Source: Choristoneura fumiferana
Taxonomy: Eukaryota > Arthropoda > Insecta > Lepidoptera > Tortricidae
DNA: 64,000 nucleotides
Direction of reading: 5' to 3'
NCBI RefSeq assembly: GCF_025370935.1
Contig: NC_133491.1
Location: 3,521,192 to 3,585,191, forward strand
Below, in pieces: positions 23,168 through 34,390 of this stretch. The position numbers were made by a program, and so were the translations under genes. Under the pieces are notes generated by a model. That model ran no database searches. It saw nothing but the letters and a program-made list of their open reading frames with translations, and was not told where the DNA came from. The number at the start of each line of letters is the position of its first letter. Position 1 is the stretch's first letter.

Positions 23168-23221
23168 ATGGCGCCACTGGATCGTCCGAACAATCCAATC
23201 CACTTCCTAAAGCGTAGCTGA
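23168..23221 (+). other. Possible orphan terminal exon (copy A)
   Basis: Follows an acceptor-like TTTCTCATTACAG. Read from its ATG it encodes MAPLDRPNNPIHFLKRS and a stop. The only difference in copy B (59531-59584) is a silent ATC/ATA change. RPNNPIHFL vaguely recalls the RPxNPIEFL segment of DPY-30-type proteins, but it is too short to assign. It could be a 3' exon of an unseen transcript or chance. Confidence 0.2.
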
Positions 23222-24286
23222 CTTGCTCTCAAATAGTTTAAATTCAATGTATCGTTACTAGTTCATAGATATAGATATTTTTTTAAAACTATGGTAGACA
23301 TGTTAGGAGCTACGCGCAAGAGGTTTTCGTCCTATCTATGTGTCATAAAGGTTCGTAATTTTAATTATTTCTTGATGTCGTGAGCTTCCTTTGTGAGACT
23401 TATATACAGGTATTTATTTTCTATATAAATTTGCACGCTGTTTTTTATGTATTTCATTGTGCTGCAGACTGAATGATTTTTCAACTTTAACTAATATCGT
23501 AATTATAGCGGGTGATTGCGACGGTATAACAATATGAATGTTTGATCTTCAATGTAATTTTGCATGAGGTAATATCTATTTATGATTGATTATATCTTTA
23601 GTCTCTTCTCTTTAACTAACTTCAATGCATTAACATTTTTCATGATATAAAAAGGTAGAAATTTACCGAGAAGCTTTACTATACTGTGCTCATCGAGATT
23701 GGCTGCAATGTGCAGTGATAGCAACAGTGTATGAAACACGGTAGTCGGCCGCATTCGGCACACGATGGCTGTAATAATATAAGGCCGATGCAGTAGGCGA
23801 ACAGACGAATGTAAACGACGTTCGTTGGTTGGTCAAAATAGTTTGAAACAAGCTGGGCGAACATATTAATATTAGTGTGGTGGTCGCATTAATCATTTCT
23901 AACCTTACTTTTACAAACGGAATAGAATAATCATTGACAGAAAAACAGAATAATTATAATAATATAATTAATAAATAATATATTTTTAATTGGATATATT
24001 GATATACCTTCGCAGTAGTCGCTAATGCAATACAGACATGTTCTACTTTATATTTTTTATAGTATTGTTAAAACCAAATATTAGTATCTATTAAGTTTAT
24101 TAGCATAATTACTGTTTTAGAGTAAAATTTTAATTAAGACTCGTTTTATTGGTTCAGTGGCCATTTGAACCAAAACTTTACTTATATTGAGATTGAACTT
24201 GAACGTCCTGTCAATAAAATAACTTGTTGTGATTCCAGTAGGTAGCTCAAATAATAAAAATGTTGGCTACCCAGAAGCTAAGGAGC

Positions 24287-24484
24287 CACATCGCTGCTTA
24301 AAAAAACGGTGACGGTACGGAATCGCTGTGACGCATCGTATGCGCACCGTTTTTATCGCATGCCCTCCACACCGCTGCTCAAAATACGCAGACGGTGCGG
24401 AATAGCACTGACGTCACGTCTATTCACGACTTCGTCACGACTTTTGGTAGAGCGCAGAGAGAGAGAGCACAGAGCAGCGGTGTG
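24287..24484. mobile_element. Long-TIR MITE, internally deleted (copy A)
   Basis: Left arm CACATCGCTGCTTAAAAAAA with CGGTGACGGTACGGAATCGC, but most of the right arm is gone; only AGCAGCGGTGTG remains. The intact version is at 60650-60961. Confidence 0.6.
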
Positions 24485-24724
24485 TTCGCGGCCTAATAGT
24501 GCATAAAAACATGAATAAAAGTTGAAGTGAGTATAATTTCAGTGTTTTTGGTTCTTTCGTGGTCCCTGAACCTTATTATTTCGTTGTGAGTTCCGTGCCT
24601 TTCGTATCTAGTCTGTTCGTGTGTATCGAAGGACCTCAAAACCTCTTGGCGTTAAAATAAATATAAATTTTAGTAAATAATTATATTAATATGAATATTA
24701 ACTATATTAGAATAACAAGTTTGC

Positions 24725-24955
24725 ATGTCAACGGTAAATGAAAGTTATGGGGCTCTTTTCACCCGTTTAGCGTTTAACCAGCTTGGCGATGATGTAATTC
24801 ATGAAATTCGCGTCGCTTTTAATTGTGTCGACGTTTCTGTCTGTGTATGTGACTATCTCGCTCACTCGTACGCGTACACTACAGAAGGCAATATTTTACA
24901 CAAATTAAATACAATGACGCAGTCAATGGAGTACGATTACCTACCAAAAAATTAA
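24725..24955 (+). other. 76-residue open frame, unrecognised (copy A)
   Basis: Begins MSTVNESYGALFTRLAF and ends MEYDYLPKN. The translation is identical to that of 61204-61434, but the surrounding non-coding DNA is nearly identical too, so this does not show selection. No signal peptide or membrane segment is evident. Probably chance. Confidence 0.15.
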
Positions 24956-27222
24956 CTGATTTGCTAAGTATGCTCCATTGCCTATTCTGCGGTCATTTTC
25001 TATGTGATCTCTAAGACTAATTAGAATTTGTTTTTATCGAGATTTCTCGTTCGCATTGCGAGCATATTCTCGCAGTCGACGTACACTCAGATATTTGAAT
25101 ATAAAATCTCGCATTTGGATCATAATTTATGAGACGTCTTCGCTCAACGAGTTCTCTTAGCAATCTTAGACTTGAATAAAATTATTGAAATAACACCACA
25201 AAGTGAGAACGGAATTACATTGTCATATCCGTAGTTCTAGAAGTCCTAGGAATTCTAAGATCAATGTTTCATCTTTAAAGATATTAGAGCTAGTATACTG
25301 ATTCGTTGAGAATGTATATATTTTTGTATGTACATTTCATCTTATTCATTACCAACGTCAGTAGAATGTGCTATGAAATGTTTGTAAATAGCCAATGAAA
25401 TTTTGATATATTTTTTTTAATGCCAATTTTACATGTCCATGCTCTGTATTGTCATGCTGTCAGTAGGATAATGTGACCAGTCGTAGACAAGAACCATAAA
25501 AGATTTTTTCCGTTCGCAAATTTTTGAAACTGGCCCTACTTTTTTTAAACTAATAATTAGAGCCCGTTATCTTGTCGCACTGTCATTACTTTTGAGTAGA
25601 GCGTGAATGTTTTTTTTTATCGAGTATCTAAATGTCGATACTGTATGTCACTGATGATTTCAAAGAGGGGTCACTAGGTAGTATATTACTTTTGTATAAA
25701 AATATATAATAATAAACGAAGAAATAAAAGTCTAGAGTGTTCGTTAGATAAAATTTATCATAGTTTTTCCACAATAATTACAATAAATTTTACACAACTG
25801 TACATCGTCAGTGTAACTAAGGATTATATAGGGATTTTCGTGATGACAAGTTACACATTAGACGGCAACTGTAAATCATCCTGCATATACATGCGAAGGG
25901 CGCACTGACCAGCCCCACACAATAAAAAAAAAGATCTTTTTAAAAGCTTGTAATGGTAATTAAAAAAATCTAAACAAAAAGTTTTCATTTAGATTGAGCA
26001 TAGATTTGAAAGGCAAAAATTCAATTGCATTATATAAACATCGATATCAAGGTCTATAAAAAAACATACGCTTTACTGAAAAACAATTTCAGTGCGACAA
26101 GATGGAATGGATGGAAGGGGTCTACTAATAATACTTGTTCAGATAACTGATGATCATAACTTGTAAAGTTCATAAAAGGTGAGCTATAAAGCATTGAATC
26201 CTTGGTTGTCCATTACTGGGTATTAATGTGCTTCACAATCACGTGTCAATTGGCGCCGTCACCATACGTACAGTAACGAGGCTGCTTCACTTTGTTGGTA
26301 CTGTTTTTTTTTTAACCAAATCGCCCTATAATAAGTTCTCATTTAATAATGGTTCAATTGAATACAAAATAAATGACCAAAAAAGCGATTGATTGTAATT
26401 TTATTGACCATATCATACAAGTTGAGAACATGAAAGATTGGTACACAATCGCGCATGTTTTTATCTTCTCGAGATCTGTGACACATTTTTATGTAATTTC
26501 TGTGTGATGAGTCGTAATAGTTTACTCTCTAAATGTTTAGAGGGCGTGTATTTTAAATGGATTTAGGCAAGAGTTAGTTAAAAGAGATGCATTATAATTT
26601 ATAATTACAAGAATGGCAAAATCGGAAAAGACCATATTTTGCTGGAACGGACAAACTGTTTTACAAAATAAAGAAATAGCCCTGATGTAAAAAATATATC
26701 GTTTTGTGTTAAAATGGAAATGGCTATCAATACCATTTATTTTTCGTTCTAAATTTCACTTAAACGCGACATTAATTTCTAAAATTAGGTAGACACAAAA
26801 ATGTCTAAAATTGGGTAAAGGCAAGGAGTAAAGGCCATTTTTTTAACTTAAAATGTTGTGAAAATTTTGATCTCCTAGTTTTTGGTATTCTTTCGATTTA
26901 GTACCACAACATTATTTTTTGGGAAATTAATAATGGTTACCAGCGTTCTTTAGCCAAAGATCTGATAATATAATGAAATGAAAGGTAATATTCGAGACAT
27001 TGGTTTGATTTAGCTCAGTAGTCTTCTAAATTAAGTTTAGAAAGGCTAGAGTGGTTATCATTGTATGCGCATGTACCGCAAAATGTAATTGTGTGCGCTT
27101 AATATAAATAATATATTAAGGTTAAATTTGTGCATGAGATGTTGAAATTTATGATGTCGTTTATGTAAATCTTTACCTTATCTTTGACAGAAAAAAGCAC
27201 TGACGAATTGCAAGCGATTTTA
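24956..27222. other. No gene seen (copy A)
   Basis: AT-rich sequence with many AATAAA-like strings and no supported coding or RNA feature. Confidence 0.5.
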
Positions 27223-27362
27223 TACATTCACGTGCAAAAATATCGACACGGCCAAAGTTACAAAAATATGTATACACGACTTTATGTAATTCACATTAAG
27301 GCCGTGTACCTATACATATTTTTGTAACTTTGGCTGTGTAGATATCTTTGCACTTGACTGTA
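27223..27362. mobile_element. Palindromic MITE (copy A)
   Basis: Nearly full-length hairpin: TACATTCACGTGCAAAAATA pairs with GATATCTTTGCACTTGACTG TA, and GGCCAAAGTTACAAAAATAT with ATATTTTTGTAACTTTGGC. TA at both tips. Copies: 63698-63839 and, inverted, about 30302-30448. Confidence 0.7.
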
Positions 27363-28306
27363 CTATAAATACGCCATTTATGATATTATGCTCAGTATAA
27401 TTAATGTGCAATAATATTATATTTTAACTGACGGCAACAACAGTTTTTTTTATCTAATTATATTAACACAAACCTATCATATCACATCACAATTTGTGTT
27501 CAAGGAAATTTGATTTTTTTAAGCAACATTTTAAAATATCCGCTTCAATTAATGTGTATTCATAAATCGGTCAATAAACTATTTATCCTGGACTCGAACT
27601 GCAATACTATATTAGCGTTAACACATGTAATCTAGTATACTTGCAAAGTATCGGTTGAGAAAGAGACGGTGCGCTAAAACCGCTCGCCTTTAATCGCTGC
27701 TATATGGAAAGACTACCAATTTTTTCTGCGATTGTATTAATACAAACAAAGTTGATCCTATTTCGGAGATTATGGCTTAGATTATGTCATTTATGTCAAA
27801 CTGATGTCCTCCTATTAAATCATTGATACTATTGAACAATATATTGTAGAGTCATGTCATTGGCCGAGGCTTGATTTGTACAAAAACAGAGTATTTTTGT
27901 AAGGATTAAAAGTTGTTCTGAAATGATATTATTATTATCTCCAATAAATATTGTCTGATTGACCAAAATGTGATTTTATTTCTAATACCTTTTGATTAAC
28001 TCTGAGAGGATACTCAAATTCGGAACTTGAAGTTCGTTTCATACCGTCTTTCTTACTCGCCTAATAAATAAGTATACAATGCGTGAGCGGAACGCCACGA
28101 AACTAATTTCGAACTTCGTATTATAAGGCGGGTTACTACGAAATTTCAGAAAGTTTTGATTAAAGTTGACGCCACGTATTTGTCATTTTAAATTTTTGTC
28201 CTGAACTATTACTAATGTACTGGAACGACTGGAACCATAATCAAAATAATCTGAAAAACTATAACTAGGTTATTCATTGGCTAAATATTTTAGATTTATT
28301 TTATGA
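27363..28306. other. No gene seen; left arm of large palindrome
   Basis: AT-rich. 28018-28145 is another imperfect fold-back (GAAGTTCG / CGAACTTCG). The whole stretch reappears inverted at 29367-30290. Confidence 0.6.
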
Positions 28307-29366
28307 CTAGCTTTTACCCGCGGCTTCGCTCGCGTTAACCATTAACATTTCAAAGAAGCAAGCAATCAAGCAAGCAAGCCAGCAAGCATGCAAGTGAGCA
28401 TGTAAGCAAGCATGCAAGCAAGCATGTAATTATGCAAGGATAGTGCAAGCAATCATGCATTCGAGCATGAAGCAAACATGCATTCAAAGTTGCATTCTAG
28501 CATGCAAGCAAGCATGCAAGTGAGCATGTAAGGAAGCATGTAATTATGCAAGGAATAGTGCAAGCAAGCATGCATTCGAGCATGCAAGCAAGCATGCATT
28601 CAAAGCTGCATTCTAGCATGCAAGTATGTAAGGAATAGTGCAAGCAAGCATGCATTCGAGCATGCAAGCAAACATGCATTAAAGCATGCAAGCAAGCGTG
28701 CAAGTAAGCATGCAAGTCAGCATGCAAGCAAGCATGTAATTATATTATGCAAGGAATAGTGCAAGCAAGCAGGAATTCGAGCATGCAAGCAAGCATGCAT
28801 TCAAAGCTGCATTCAAGCATGCAAGCAAGCATGTAATTTTGCAAGAAATAGTGCTAGTAATAAGCATGCATTCGAGCATGCAAGCAAAACATGCATTCAA
28901 GCATGCAAGCAAGCATGCAAGCAAGCATGCATGCAAGCAAGCATGCAAGCAAGCATGCAAGCAAGCATGCAAGCAAGCATGCAAGCAAGCATGCAAGCAA
29001 GCATGCAAAGCAAGCATGCATTCAAAGCTGCATTCAAGCATGCTAGAATGCAGCTTTGAATGCATGCTTGCTTGCATGCTCGAATGCATGCTTGCTTTCA
29101 CTATTCCTTGCATAATTACATGCTTCCTTACATGCTCACTTGCATGCTTGCTTGCATGCTAGAATGCAACTTTGAATGCATGTTTGCTTGCATGCTCGAA
29201 TGCATGATTGCTTGCACTATTCCTTGCATAATTACATGCTTGCTTGCATGCTTGCTTGCATGCTTGCTTACATGCTCACTTGCATGCTTGCTGGCTTGCT
29301 TGCTTGATTGCTTGCTTCTTTGAAATGTTAATGGTTAACGCGAGCGAAGCCGCGGGTAAAAGCTAG
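28307..29366. mobile_element. Minisatellite between inverted Helitron 3' ends
   Basis: 28307-28340 is a Helitron 3' end on the minus strand (CTAGCTTTTACCCGCGGCTT) preceded by A; 29330-29366 is the same end on the plus strand (GCGGGTAAAAGCTAG) followed by T. Everything between is a GCATGCAAGCAA-type array with a higher-order unit of roughly 130 bp containing TTCGAGCATGC, AAAGCTGCATTC and GTAATTATGCAAGGAATAGTG. Near 29040 the array flips strand. Open frames here (up to 122 residues, Cys/His/Ala/Leu-rich) are just the repeat translated. Confidence 0.7.
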
Positions 29367-30650
29367 TCACAAAATAAATCTAAAATATTTAGCCAATGAA
29401 TAACCTAGTTATAGTTTTTCAATATTATTTTGATTATGGTTCCAGTCGTTCCAGTACATTAGTAATAGTTCAGGACAAAAATTTAAAATGACAAATACGT
29501 GGCGTCAACTTTTAATCAAAACTTTCTGAAATTTCGTAGTAGCCCACTTATACTACGAAGTTCGAAATTAGTTTCGTGGCGTTCCGCTCACGCATTGTAT
29601 ACTTATTTATTAGGCGAGTAAGAAAGACGGTATGACACGAACTTGCAAGTTCCGAATTTGAGTATCCTTTCCAAGTTAATCAAAAGGTATTAGAAATAAA
29701 ATCACATTTTGGTCAATCAGACAATATTTATTGGAGATAATAATAATATCATTTCAGAACAACTTTTAATCCTTACAAAAATACTCTGTTTTTGTACAAA
29801 TCAAGCCTCGGCCAATGACATGACTACAATATATTGTTCAATAGTATCAATGATTTCTCCAATAGGAGGACATCAGTTTGACATAAATGACATAATCTAA
29901 GCCATAATCTCCGAAATAGGATCAACTTTGTGTGTATTAATACAATCGCAGAAAAAATTGGTAGTCTTTCCATATAGCAGCGATTAAAGGCAAGCGGTTT
30001 TAGCGCACCGTCTCTTTCTCAACAGATACTTTGCAAGTATACTAGATTACATGTGTTAACGCTAATATAGTATTGCAGTTCGAGTCCAGAATAAATAGTT
30101 TATTGACCGATTTTATGAATACACATTCATTGAAGCGGATATTAAAAATTTTGCTAAAAAAATCAAATTTCCTTGAACACAAATTGTGATGTGATAGGTT
30201 TGTGTTAATATAATTAGATAAAAAACTGTTGTTGCCGTCAGTTAAAATATAATATTATTGCACATTAATTATACTGAGCATAATATCATAAATGGCGTAT
30301 TATAGTACAGTCAAGTGCAAGAATATCTACACAGCCAAAGTTACAAAAATATGTATAGGTACACGGCCTTAATGTGAATTACATAAAGTCGTGTATACAT
30401 ATTTTTTGTAACTTTGGCCGTGTCGATATTTTTGCACGTGAATGTATTAAAATCGCTTGCAATTCGTCAGTGTTTTTTTCTGTCAAAGATAAGGTAAGTT
30501 TACAAAAAACGGGATCATAAATTTCAACATCTCATGCCACAAATTTAACTTTATTATTTACTAAGCGCACACAATTTACATTTTGCGGTAATAGCATACA
30601 ATGATAACCACTCTAGCCTTTCTAAACCTAGTTAGAAGACTAAGACCTAA
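29040..30650 (-). repeat. Inverted copy of 27.0-28.6 kb
   Basis: Reverse complement of the array and of the 27010-28306 flank, ending near 30650. At six or more positions where copies A and B differ it carries the B version (see findings), so it is not a simple fold-back of its neighbour. Confidence 0.85.
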
Positions 30651-30659
30651 GACCTAAGA

Positions 30660-30952
30660 TTCGAGCATGCAAGCAAACATGCATTCAAAGTTGCATTCTA
30701 GCATGCAAGCAAGCATGCAAGTGAGCATGTAAGGAAGCATGTAATTATGCAAGAATAGTGCAAGCAAGCATGCATTCGAGCATGCAAGCAAGCATGCATT
30801 CAAAGCTGCATTCTAGCATGCAAGTATTGTAAGGAAATAGTGCAAGCAAGCATGCATTCAGAGCATGCAAGCAAACATGCATTTAAAGCATGCAAGCAAG
30901 CGTGCAAGTAAGCATGCAAGTCAGCATAAGCAAGCATGTAAGAAAGCATGTA
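30660..30952 (+). repeat. GCATGCAA minisatellite before the gap
   Basis: Same array as 28450-28740 in direct orientation, with single-base indels (AAGAATAGTG, GTATTGTAAGGAAATAG) typical of low-accuracy consensus. It runs into the N gap. Confidence 0.85.
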
Positions 30953-31052
30953 NNNNNNNNNNNNNNNNNNNNNNNNNNNNNNNNNNNNNNNNNNNNNNNN
31001 NNNNNNNNNNNNNNNNNNNNNNNNNNNNNNNNNNNNNNNNNNNNNNNNNNNN
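30953..31052. other. 100-N scaffold gap
   Basis: Exactly 100 N, the usual size for a gap of unknown length. The order of sequence either side is therefore inferred, not read. Confidence 0.98.
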
Positions 31053-31387
31053 TCGAAAATTTTACTACGACCTTTTAAAAATTTATAAGTATTTATGAAT
31101 AATAGAAGCAGAGTCCGGGAAATAGCTCATGTTAGGAGATAGAGAGATCAGAAGAGGTATCGTTAGATTTGTCTCTGTTAGGCACTCCTAACACAGGTGT
31201 CACTACACAGGTTGTTAATTTTATGCGTATGTGAGTCTGCAGTCCTGGATTTATAAATAGGCCGTATAGGCCGCGGCCTAGGGCGGCAGATTTAAAAAAA
31301 TATTATTTTAGAAAGTTACATAGGGCGGCGGATATAAAGTGGCCTACACTCATAAAAAAACATAAATCCGCCACTGTGAGTCTGTCA

Positions 31388-31470
31388 GTGTACCTTTCCG
31401 TCGCCTCATCCGTCCGTCCGTCTGTTGATCTGTCCATCTGTCTGTCCGTCTGTCTGTCTGTCTGTGTTTC
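31388..31470. repeat. CTGTCCGT-type microsatellite
   Basis: Imperfect (TCCG/TCTG)n run. A minus-strand open frame with TDRQTDRQ repeats is its translation. Confidence 0.75.
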
Positions 31471-31616
31471 GAAGTGAATCATTGTCCTATTTTTTTGATT
31501 GTTTACCAACGCACACACCAAACCTTTTATCCTAAAAGCTGAAATTTAAGATAAGGAAAATATGGGCTTATTATGTACCTACATAAAATTCTACTGGTTC
31601 GTAACTATTATTTAGT

Positions 31617-32092
31617 TTTTAGGGTTCCGTACCTAAAAGTGCCAACGGAACCCTATTGCTGAGACTCCGCTGTCTGTCTGTCTGTCTGTCCGTCCGTCTG
31701 TCACAGGGCTCTATCTCTTGAGTCGTAATAGTTAGACACTTTAAATTTTTACAGGTTATGTATTACTGTGGCCGCTATAACAACAAATACTCAAACCAGA
31801 ATAATATAAATATTTTAGGGCGGCTCCCATACAACAAACGTGATTGTTTAGCCGTTTTTTTGCATGTGTTAATAACGGCAACAGGTAGACGCTTGAAATA
31901 TTCACAGAATATTTAGCTGTATAATTACTTTAAAAATAAATAAATTAATTAAAATAAAACAAATATTTAAGGAGGACTTCCATACAACAAACTTGTTTTT
32001 CTGGCCGTTTTTTTTTTTGCTTATGTCTAATGTTGTATAGATAATGGTACGGAAGACATCGTGCGCGAATCCGACTCGCACTTGGCCAGTTT
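31617..32092. mobile_element. Dispersed repeat with AGGGTTCCGTACC end
   Basis: Begins TTAGGGTTCCGTACCTAAAA, contains (CTGT)n and CACAGGGCTCTATCTCTTGA, and ends GTACGGAAGACATCG ... CGACTCGCACTTGGCCAG. A second member is at 33615-34178 and fragments occur at 12780-12860, 13750-13790 and 49750-49840. No coding capacity; class not determined. Confidence 0.6.
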
Positions 32093-32399
32093 ATTTTTAA
32101 TACCCAGGGTAGGTAGCATGGAATTCAATGTTATATATTTAATTTTACAACTCTATCTCCATATCACTAATCTCTGTAAATTGACATGCAGGCAGAAAGG
32201 AATAGCAAAAATCTAAATTCAATATCAGGATATTTTGAAAAAGATAAGTATTGTTCACAAACCGATCTTAATGAAGATGATGATGGTGATGATGATGATG
32301 ATGATGATGATGGTCGTGAGAACTTTTCACAAAGACTTAGTTCAGACTAGTTCAGATTTTGATATTACGCTGTCCGTCCGTCTATTTCTATAGGATTAC

Positions 32400-32660
32400 T
32401 TAAAACTGAAGCAAACTGAAGTGGCAGTGGGCCGGCCATATCAGCCGAAGAACCGATAACTGCTAGGGTAAACGAGTAAAAGCCTAGCGTGGCGTGGGAC
32501 GCCCTCAGACTAGGTGGAGCGATGATCTTCACTGGGTAGCTGACAGTAACTGGATGAGAGTGGCCGAGGATCGTGCTCAGTGGCGTGCAATTGGAGACGC
32601 CTATGTCCAGTAGTGGGCTAAGATAGGCCGATAATGATGATGATGATGATGATGACTTAA
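32400..32660 (+). mobile_element. LINE 3'-end relic
   Basis: Broken frames encode the C-terminal pattern of a non-LTR retrotransposon polyprotein (GRPQTRWSDDL, then WMRVAEDRAQWRAIGDAYVQ) with internal stops, followed by TAGTGGGCTAAGATAGGCCG and (ATGATG)n. 5' truncated and dead. Confidence 0.6.
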
Positions 32661-32673
32661 AATAAGACAATAA

Positions 32674-32888
32674 TCCCACTCATATTATAAATGCGAAAGT
32701 TTGTTAGTCTGTTTGTTTATTTCTTTATTACCTTTTCACGTCTAAATCGTTGAACCGATTAGGATGAAATTTGGGATACAGATAGTTTGAGTCCCGTGGA
32801 AAAACATAGGGTAGTTTTTTTTAATCACATAATTCCCGCGGAATAGCTATAAACGAATTCTACGCGGACAGAGTTGCGTGCAACAGTA
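32674..32888 (+). mobile_element. Helitron-like relic
   Basis: Starts TCCCACTCATATTATAAATG right after the LINE tail, contains CGTTGAACCGATTAGGATGA, and fades at CTACGCGGACAGAGTTGCGT without an exact CTAG end. Confidence 0.6.
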
Positions 32889-33614
32889 TGTACATTAGGG
32901 AATTTACCTACTGATAGTCTGATTTACGTCCTTATGCTGTAACTAAAAGGCATCGGTCACTTTATTCCTCCACCTAAGTATCTTATAGTCTGTCTGCTAA
33001 TACTATTTCTGTATTTATTAATGCACAATTCCTTTCAGATTCAATGCTAACTAACTGCATATAACTTTGCCTGGAATCATTATATTGCGAAAGTAGCCAT
33101 GGTGCTGTCATGCAATATTCAAGGTGAAGAAAAGAAGAAACGTTTAATGTTGATATGCAAGAAATTTAGGAATATCCGACTGATTAGATTTATTTATTAA
33201 CGCTGTGTTAAAAAGTTTGTTCTAAATAAATATGATGTACACAATGAAATAAAGTCTTCGTAGGCATCTTTCTTTTAGCGTTCCGTGGGTGGAAATTTTA
33301 GTGGAGATTCTAAAAACAAGAATACCAACAGGTATGTAGTTACTACAGTAATTTCAGATGATGAGATAATAGGGGTACATTATATATAAAGTACTATAAA
33401 ACCGTACAACTTTGACTTTTGAGATAACTTTGCCCAAGTTGTCATTTTTTTAAATATCTGAAATAAAACAAAATTGACTGATTTGTGACCACTTTGTGAC
33501 ATGCACATTTCTAAATAATTTTGTACATTTTTTTCCCTTTTGTCACGAATAAATCTTTTCTTTTTCGATATTAGAATATTTCTTTATTCCTGACGGGAGT
33601 TACTTCTTCTTTTT

Positions 33615-34178
33615 AGGGTTCCGTACCCAAAGGGTGCCAACGGGACCCTATTGCTGAGACTCTGCTGTCTGTCTGTCTGTCTGTCTATCTGTCCATCCGT
33701 CTGTCACAGGGCTTTATTTCTTGAGCTGTAATAGCTACCCGTGTGATGTCGGGTTAGAATTAGACCTCTCCATTTCTTCCGTGGATGTCGTAAGAGGCGA
33801 CTGAGGACCGTAGGCCACAGGCTAGCAACCTGTCACTATTGTACCGTTTTTGTCAAACTTAAAACCTAAAATTGCTAAAAGTGGCGCCGAAGCTGTAACG
33901 TTTCGTGTGCTTTGCCTACCCCATTTAGGCATACATGTTTGTGTGTGCTAGACACTTGAAATGTTGACAGATTATGTAGGTATTACTGTGGCCTCCATAA
34001 CAACAAATACTAATAATAAAGTAAGTAAAAATAAATGGAGTTGTCATACAAGAAACGTGTTTTTTTTCCAGCGCTTTTTTGGTTACTAGGCGTTGCTAAA
34101 ACTTATTAGTGAACTGTTTTAAAAACATTGTACGTACGGAACCCTTCGTATGTACGAGTCCGACTCGAACTTGACCTT
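33615..34178. mobile_element. Dispersed repeat, second AGGGTTCCGTACC member
   Basis: Same ends as 31617-32092, interrupted at about 33737-33950 by an unrelated repeat piece (GTCGTAAGAGGCGACTGAGG). Nested insertion. Confidence 0.55.
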
Positions 34179-34342
34179 TTTTTATCCTGCCAAGGCCTTT
34201 TTGTTACAGCTTATATTTAACTCCGCGGGCAAAATAAATATCAACGGCAAAATTGGACGGTTTTATGGTACTAAAAAAATAGTCTTCTATTTATAACAGA
34301 AAATGTAATTTATGTAAATTATTGTAAATTTATGTATGTAGG

Positions 34343-34390
34343 TGCAGTGGGACGTATATAGGCTGGGATGATGATGATGATGATGATGTA
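34343..34390 (+). mobile_element. SINE 3' tail fragment
   Basis: GCAGTGGGACGTATATAGGC then TGGGATGATGATGATG: only the tail of the GATGAT SINE. Confidence 0.65.

Larger units (their letters stand above)
8056..27550. repeat. Long duplicated block, copy A
   Basis: Aligns in order and orientation with 40235-64000, with long identical runs broken by scattered substitutions, small indels and several large insertions. The left edge is the 5' end of a Helitron-like element. The 27550 end is only where the partner leaves the window; similarity probably continues to about 28.3 kb. It includes three R3HCC1L exons. Confidence 0.9.

Noticed and set aside
24725..24955. Conserved small protein, identical in both copies
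   Set aside because: The surrounding non-coding DNA is just as similar, so identity carries no evidence of selection.
28356..29310. CRISPR-like regular repeats
   Set aside because: Eukaryotic context, no unique spacers, and the units are a nested tetranucleotide-derived minisatellite.
28497..29323. Cys/His/Ala/Leu-rich open frames of 76-122 residues on both strands
   Set aside because: They are translations of the GCATGCAAGCAA minisatellite and exist in several frames at once.
30865..31098. Open frames running through the N gap
   Set aside because: They cross 100 undetermined bases and begin in minisatellite sequence.
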